From positions 12,064 through 37,283 of the forward strand of contig RWJK01001415.1 of the NCBI GenBank assembly GCA_004335835.1: DNA of 25,220 nucleotides. Reading direction: 5' to 3'. Every line of letters begins with the position of its first letter. Position 1 is the stretch's first letter. Origin of the DNA: Scenedesmus sp. ARA3. Its lineage: Eukaryota > Chlorophyta > Chlorophyceae > Sphaeropleales > Scenedesmaceae. The position numbers and the translations under genes were made by a program. The notes beneath the pieces were generated by a model. The model did not search any database. It saw only the letters and a program-made list of their open reading frames with translations, and was not told the DNA's origin. Below are positions 20,004 through 25,220 of this stretch, piece after piece.

Positions 20004-20008
20004 TGTAA
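20004..20008 (+). terminator. Candidate poly(A) signal TGTAA
   Basis: TGTAA, the usual polyadenylation signal of Chlamydomonadales, lies 54 bases after the stop codon at 19950 on the plus strand. A second TGTAA at about 21220 follows the open frames at 20857-21177. Position fits, but a five-base motif is weak evidence alone. Confidence 0.4.
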
Positions 20009-20051
20009 TTAGTTCCTCTCAGGCGGCCGCGTGCCCTAGGCCTTTCAGGTG

Positions 20052-20198
20052 CTGCATTTAGATGGTGTGATGGCGCTCATTGCTTATACACTGCTGGTTG
20101 GGGGCTGGTGTCTTTGTGAATCTGCTGTGGCATGGCTAGGGCCCATAACGTGCAGCGACAGTGGTGGCGTGCTGCTGCTGTCACGATAGCTGCAGCTG
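20052..20198 (+). repeat. Duplicate of the 3' end of the membrane-protein gene, including stop
   Basis: About 145 bases repeat 19811-19958 at about 90 percent identity or better by eye (DGAMALIAYTLLVGGWCLC to GGVLLLSR and stop), with the reading frame kept open and the stop in the same place. A CTTTCAG acceptor-like sequence precedes it, so it could act as an alternative last exon, or be inert 3' flank. The offset is about 240 bases. Confidence 0.8.
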
Positions 20199-20199
20199 C

Positions 20200-21230
20200 T
20201 TTAGGGGGTGGTTTGCAGGTGGGATTGTGTTGTGTGCGTCTTGTTGTGCCGTGTCGCAGCCGTTGTTTTCCTCAGCAAGCAACGGCCATAGCAGGGAGTG
20301 AGTGAGTGGCTGCTTTTTGTTGATGGCTGACAGCAAGGCACCTCACAAGTTTGTTGCTGTGAATGCCGGCTACATTTGCTTGGATGCAGGCAGAATTGTT
20401 GGCGCCAGCATGGATTGTGGATGGCTATCGCGTGTCTTTCATGGCGCTGCAGCCTTGCTCTTGCTGGTTTCCGGGGATGGTGTGCCACAGTGGGAGTATG
20501 CCACTTGCAGCCATCGATTGTGCAGGTACTTAGCGTAGCAGTGACATACATGGCGCCTTAACAGACTCTGCTACTGAGTTGATTTGCACATGTGCAACAT
20601 CAGCTTGCTGCAATTGCCCTGTTTTTCTTTTAGCAATCCACTTCACAGTGCTCGGGATCCGGATCCTGCTGATTCGTTGGATACAGCAAGTACAGCTCAG
20701 CAAGCAATCACGTGAGTTGCGCAGATATGTTGGCGTGGGATTGGCGCTTGCCCTGCTTGCTGTGCACAGGCAGATGCCTTTTTACACATACGAGCCTTCT
20801 CAACCGTACAGGTTCACAGGTGCAGGTGTGGCAGCTGGCCTTGGTATCATGCTACAATGTGCTTCCAGCTGGCCGTGCTATTGATTACATTATTATTAGA
20901 CAATATGCTTACAGACTATCATGATGGTGGCCACAGGTTGTTGCTGCTGCTGGCTGCAGCGTGTGTGTGGGCCGCTGGCCCAGCTGTGCTTGAAGGTACG
21001 CAGCCTGGCTTTTCTGCGTACAGTCATCTGTATAGATGCTGGCTGCAGTGTGTGTGGGCTGCTGGCCCAGCTTTGCTTGAAGGTAACGCAGCCTACTTTT
21101 GTTTGTTACTGGCCCTTGGCCCACTGCAAGTGCAAGTCTTTATACTGCGAGACTGCGGGATCCGGGACCTTGTGTGAGCTTGCTCAATCTTTTGCCTTGG
21201 ACTCCTGAATGAGGTACATTGTAACCCACT
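20200..21230 (+). other. Possible exons of a second plus-strand transcript, unresolved
   Basis: Open stretches at 20302-20538 (GRIVGASMDCGWLSRVF, AALLLLVSG) and 20579-20884 (LGIRILLIRWIQQVQL, after a CTTTTAG acceptor), and at 20857-21177, suggest membrane-protein exons. There is a GTGAGT donor at 20711 and a TGTAA at about 21220. I could not assemble a consistent reading frame. They may extend the 18754-19950 gene by alternative splicing, form a separate gene, or be decayed copies. Confidence 0.3.
20952..21090 (+). repeat. Tandem duplicate of a whole mini-exon with both splice sites
   Basis: Two copies of about 35 bases, 20960-20995 and 21049-21082. Each sits between a GGCTGCAG acceptor and a GCTTGAAG/GTA donor (GTACGC, GTAACG), with an offset of about 88 bases. 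They differ in length by two bases, so their use would give different frames. Confidence 0.6.
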
Positions 21231-21236
21231 GTTGTT

Positions 21237-21500
21237 CATGTCGGCGACTGGCATAGATGATCGAGTCAAGCTCAAGGCCTGCTGGTAACGAAGCACTGCT
21301 TAGGAGTCATCCACTCAAAATTTGCAGCCGGTACGACTTCACCGTGAAACCTTCAATCACAATCACAGCTGGCTGTCAAACCCTAAGATAGAGATACGCA
21401 CAGAAGCAAGCTGCCGCCTGCATCATCATTTGCGCCTGAGGAACGGTTGAACCCTCGAGTACACTTCGCAAGCGCCGTCGCAGGCAAGGAGCCAGGTTGA
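21237..21500. other. Intergenic stretch between convergent genes
   Basis: Nothing recognisable. It should hold the 3' UTR of the methyltransferase-like gene, whose stop is at 21501-21503. No minus-strand TGTAA was found. Confidence 0.5.
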
Positions 21501-21971
21501 TCACACCCAAGAGTGCGCGCGCCAGCCCCGCTGCCGCAGCTCGTAAAACAGCGCGAAGGCGTCCGCCAAGCTTTTGGCGGGATCCGCCTGGCTCTTCCAG
21601 TAGCGCAGCATCTCACCAAAAGTAACATGATATTCAAAGAAGAACTCGTCGACCAAGGCAGAGGCTTGCGGGTCGCCCAGCAGTGCTTGCAGGATGGCGG
21701 TTTCAGACTCTGCGTGGTCGATGTCCAGCTTGAACACTGCGGCAGCAGTAGTCAGGCACGTGCTTAGGCAACATAACAACAGTCGCGTACTTGTCTGTTG
21801 GAGTGCTCATAGCAAGTTGAGGTGTGAAGGGTAAACCTGATGCATGCAGCAGCTGGCAATGGGGGAAGAATAGGTGCAGCATGCATGTTGCTTACACAGC
21901 ACCAGCAACAACTGCCTGGCTGTGATCAGACAGTTGCTGTTATAGCATGCATGTGCGCTGTCACAGAACCG

Positions 21972-22004
<33 letters not shown>

Positions 22005-22086
22005 ACCCACAAAGTCTCCCGGCTGTGCAATCTGCTTGAGGATCCTCACTGGGTGGGAGGGGCTGGACAGGTCGGTGTGAGCCTGG

Positions 22087-22130
<44 letters not shown>

Positions 22131-24613
22131 AAACCAAAGTGCAACCGGAGGTGATTGAAACAGTCCCATTAAAAATGTGTTCCTATATGTATGCTGAGCA
22201 GCAACTTTGCATTTCAAGCCGTTAAGCCCGCAGCACCCCGCGCAGCCACCCACTGGGATATTGTAGTATTAATGCCTTTGCAGCAGCACGTCGCTAGTGC
22301 AGCCATAGTGCTTCACCCCCTCAGAAGGTGCTTGTGCTCATGGTACTAATATTTTATGCACACCATGCAGGCTGTGCTACAACTATATCATGATCTTCTG
22401 CAGGATCAGACTGTGAATTGCTGTTTAGGTCACAATCTCTGAACAACCACGCCACCACTCACCGGGATGTTGAAGTACTGGTACTTGTGCAGCAGCTCAG
22501 GCGGCACCTTGCTGTACACCCTGGCAGGGTCCAGAGGTTTTGCCTCCCACAGCAGCAGCCGGTCAAAGGCCAGGCCTAGCCTCTCATAGCTTCGCACAAA
22601 CCAGCCTTGACCCTGCAGCAACAGACATCATGTTGTGTTGCAGTGCACAGGATGCGTACAGCAGCATTGCCATTGGCCTTCCACAGCAGCAGCGGTCAAA
22701 GGCCAAGCCTAGCCTCTGATAGCTGCACACAACCAGCCCTGGCCCTGCAGCAACAGACATCAGCATGTTGTGTTGCAGGGCGATCAGTTGTGCACAGCAG
22801 CATTGCCATTGCCTCCCGCAGCAGCAGCGGTCAAAGGCCAAGCCTAGCCTCTCATAGCTGCGCACAAACCAGCCCTGGCCCTGCAGCAACAGACATCAGC
22901 ATGTTGTGTTGCAGGGCAGTTAGCTGTGCACAGCTGTTGCAGCAGCATTGCCATTGCCTCCCGCAGCAGCAGCCGGTCAAAGGCCAAGCCAAGCTGCGCA
23001 CAATCCAGCCCTGACCCTGCAGCAACAGACATCAGCATGTTGTGTTGCAGGGGAATCAGTTGTGCACAGCACCATTGCCATTGCCTCCCACAGCAGCAGC
23101 CAGTCAAAAGCCACCCCAAGGCGCTGGTAGGAGCGCTTACCCAGCCTTGGCCCTGCAACACAAGGCATCACCAAGTCATAAGATCATGCAGCCCCAGACG
23201 CAGGTCCACAGCAGCCATATATCATGCAAGTCAGAGGCCAAGAAGTGCCCATCGCTGCCCAATTTTTGCCCATTGTTGCTGTCAATCTGTTGCTGACATA
23301 GAAATTGCATGAGTTGCATGTGATGACCTGGCAGCTTTTTCCACTCTTCGATCAGTTGCCTGCAAGGCTGAAACAATAACAAGGACATGCCTTCAATACT
23401 CACTCACCGCAATGTCCCTGTCATCATACGTGGTGGCTCCCAAGTCCATGAAGATAGTTTGGCAGGTGCGGTTCACGCAGCGCTGCCTGCTTGCATCGCG
23501 TGCCGCTGCCACTTCATGGCTGTGAGCCAGCAGCAGGTAGTCCCTGCTCATGACTGCTGCTTTGCTGGTGGCGCCACAAAGGGCACCCGGGTGCCTGCAG
23601 CAGCAGCAGCAGCAGGAGCAGCAGCAAGCTGGTTGGATCATTGCTGTGAGCCAGCAGCAGGTAGTCTCTGCTCATGACTGCCGCCTTGCTGGTGGTGCCG
23701 CACAGCGCACCCGGGTGCCTGCAGCAGCAGCAGCGTCAGCTTAGGGCTTCCCGGCTGCTGGTTTGCAAGCAATGTCAGAAGTTGCAGTTCTGGTGGTTGC
23801 GGCAACAGCCCAAGCATGGCTGACAAAGGCGCTGCATGTGATAATGTGCAGCTGCCTTGCAAGCTCAACTACTACGCAAGCTCAACTGCTGTTGTGGGCT
23901 AAGCTGCAGCTGCAGCGAGCTGTAAGAAATTATGCACACCGCAACGTCCTGCTGCCGTCAGCTGCAGCGCTGTAGGCCTCAGCGCTGCCTGCTGTTAATC
24001 TGCTGCCTAGCATTGATAATCCAATACTTAACTTAAAGCAAGGTAACCGCAGCACCCACCTCAGGCCATGCGCAAGCGGCTCAATCCATGTGACTGTCTC
24101 CACGCTGTCAGCCCCGTCACATGTGCTGGTTGTAACATACTTTGAAAACACCTTGGGGTCGTATGACAGCTGATGCTGTTTCTCTGCAGGAGTAGCTCGC
24201 TCCTGCTGTAGTGTGTTCAGCCAGGTTGCAACAGCTGCTGCCTGCTCTGGCATGTCAATTGCACTGCAGAAGTCTTCCTGCCAGCGAGTGACGTTTCCTA
24301 GCCAGGATAGCTCAAACTCTGAGGGAACGTACTCGGTTTTAGTTACGCAGCTGTCGGCTGCAGCTGCTGCACTACTAGCTAAGCTTTGAGTGTCAATTGT
24401 TACTGGTGTTGGCAGCATGCGCCGTGCTGCTGCCGCTGCTCCTGCTGCTGCTCCTGCTGCTGCCGCTCCTGCTGCTTGTGCTGGTGCATTGTGCTCAGAG
24501 TACTTGCAGTGCAGTAGTGCAGTTGCCAGGAATATGCAGAGGATCAGGGTTCCCCTGTTGGGTGGGGGTGGCTGCTGCTGCTGCTGCTGCTTGCCATGGC
24601 TATGAGGCTTCAT
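21501..24613 (-). CDS. FkbM-like methyltransferase-domain type II membrane protein, 5 exons, 400 residues
   Basis: Exons 24060-24613, 23408-23594, 22463-22612, 22007-22082 and 21501-21736; every junction phases (1203 coding bases with stop). The N-terminus is short and cytosolic (MKPHSHGKQQQQQQPPPP), followed by one membrane anchor (LILCIFLATALL, about residues 22-36), an Ala-rich stem and then a lumenal domain. TIFMDLGATTYDD resembles the glycine-rich SAM-binding motif of FkbM-type methyltransferases. QGWFVRSY and the terminal domain VFKLDIDHAESETAIL, EFFFEYHV and GWRAHSWV match the conserved pattern (LKxDID..E, F-E-HV, R-HSW) seen in plant and algal FkbM-like proteins. It probably acts in Golgi or ER on a glycan or secreted substrate, but substrate and activity cannot be read from sequence. 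The start was chosen as the first Met before the anchor. Confidence 0.82.
21975..22125 (-). repeat. Exon 22007-22082 flanked by (CUG)12 and (CAG)9
   Basis: In transcript sense, (CTG)12 (plus-strand CAG, 22090-22125) precedes the CCACCAG acceptor. The GTGAGC donor itself runs directly into (CAG)9 (plus-strand CTG, 21975-22001). The 76-base exon between them could be looped out by CUG/CAG pairing. Confidence 0.85.
22240..22270 (-). repeat. 3' partial copy of methyltransferase exon 22463-22612, with donor
   Basis: A short copy of the exon end (encoding YYNIP against QYFNIP) running into GTGGGT, downstream of the intact exon as elsewhere in the window. Confidence 0.6.
22667..23160 (-). repeat. 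Four 5' partial copies of methyltransferase exon 22463-22612
   Basis: Copies at about 22667-22746, 22801-22881, 22944-23018 and 23079-23155 begin with a TGCAG acceptor and read GQGWFVRSYERLGLAFDR, then a CTGCTG-rich stretch. The unit is about 130-140 bases, with shared spacer (CAACAGACATCAGCATG). All lie upstream of the intact exon. Confidence 0.88.
23636..23722 (-). repeat. 5' partial copy of methyltransferase exon 23408-23594
   Basis: About 85 bases repeat the exon start (HPGALCGATSKAAVMSRDYL, with A changed to T in the copy), including the CTGCTGCAG acceptor, then diverge after LLLAHS. It lies upstream of the intact exon; the offset is about 125 bases. Confidence 0.85.
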
Positions 24614-25220
24614 TTCTGTGTCTGCTGCACACTGCTGCTGTGCTGCCTAGGAGTTACTGCTGCTCACAGAACTGCGAGGAACTGTTGTAGCAGTCACTTG
24701 CGCTAAAATAGGCATGTACCTCCGTTGCATGGCATGTTACGGGTGTATCGGCGCAAGCACCCGCGCGGGACGTTCAAGGATGTACTGTACTGCTGTTGCC
24801 GAGAGTCTGCGTTAAACTCGCGGGCTTGAGGCGGCAAAGCATGAAGTTTGCTTTCTTTGGTATATAAAAAAGAAATGCAAGGTAACCAGAGATTGCAAGA
24901 TTGGTACGGCGCCCATGTGACTAGTTGATGGCAAAAGGGCGGTGCGACGAGCCCGCCATTGCCCGCGCATCCGCTGCAGAACATAGATGCCGGCTTTACA
25001 CAAGCAGTCTTTATTTATGGATGGAACTGATGCTGAGCGATTGAGATCTTTGTTGGAGATGCTTCTGCGATCCATTTGCCTAGCCCGAAGTTGTACATGT
25101 GCAGTCTTGATCACCTGGTGTATCCTGCACAGAGTGTCTCGTTCCTGCGCACGTGAGAGAGGTCTGTTACAGGGGGGGGGCAAGCGATCACCCTAAAGTG
25201 AGTCACTTGCCCCTCTTTCA
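24614..25220. promoter_or_regulatory. Upstream region of the methyltransferase-like gene; possible divergent promoter
   Basis: A TATATAAAA element lies at about 24861-24869 on the plus strand; its reverse also reads as TATATA. It could serve a plus-strand gene (an open frame from ATG 24987, or in-frame ATG 25017, has no recognisable domain) or, less well placed, the minus-strand gene starting at 24613. No gene is firmly supported here. Confidence 0.35.

Noticed and set aside
24987..25196. Plus-strand gene starting at 24987 after the TATA-like element
   Set aside because: A short open frame without a recognisable domain, and an equally good open frame lies on the other strand. Kept only as a remark in the promoter region.

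Overview
The window looks like nuclear DNA of a green alga, most likely Chlamydomonadales (possibly Haematococcus-like; the genus is a guess). The evidence is a plant/algal-type cycloartenol synthase, genes split into many short exons with GTGAGT/GTGCGT-type donors and CTGCAG acceptors, TGTAA-type poly(A) signals, and very abundant CAG/CTG tracts. No bacterial-style operon, tRNA, rRNA or CRISPR array is seen.

Layout. (1) About 1-4672, minus strand: 5' part of a GT2 family (cellulose/chitin/hyaluronan synthase-like) membrane glycosyltransferase, running off the left edge. (2) About 4713-6050: no convincing gene. (3) 6307-17653, minus strand: a complete cycloartenol synthase gene of 18 exons. 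I could phase every junction, giving 797 residues, provided the 160-N gap at 10757-10916 is treated as a false gap. (4) 17654-18753: intergenic, between two divergent genes. (5) 18754-19950, plus strand: a two-exon gene for a five-pass membrane protein of unknown function (329 residues). A duplicated tail and a poorly understood, possibly spliced region follow, up to about 21230. (6) 21501-24613, minus strand: a complete five-exon gene for a type II membrane protein with an FkbM-like methyltransferase domain (400 residues). (7) 24614-25220: upstream region with a TATA-like element and no firm gene.

The outstanding feature runs through all the genes. The introns are filled with tandem partial copies of the neighbouring exons, about 60 by eye. 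Copies of an exon's 5' part, with its 3' splice site, lie upstream of the intact exon. Copies of its 3' part, with its 5' splice site, lie downstream. Unrelated genes on both strands show this, so it appears to be a genome-wide process of roughly 90-350 bp tandem duplication across splice junctions that leaves arrays of decoy splice sites. CTG repeats commonly form the tract just before 3' splice sites, and CAG repeats often follow 5' splice sites, so several short exons are flanked by complementary CUG/CAG RNA.

The genes have no evident shared pathway. Cycloartenol synthase makes the sterol precursor, the GT2 enzyme probably makes or extends an extracellular polysaccharide, and the methyltransferase-like protein probably acts in the secretory pathway.
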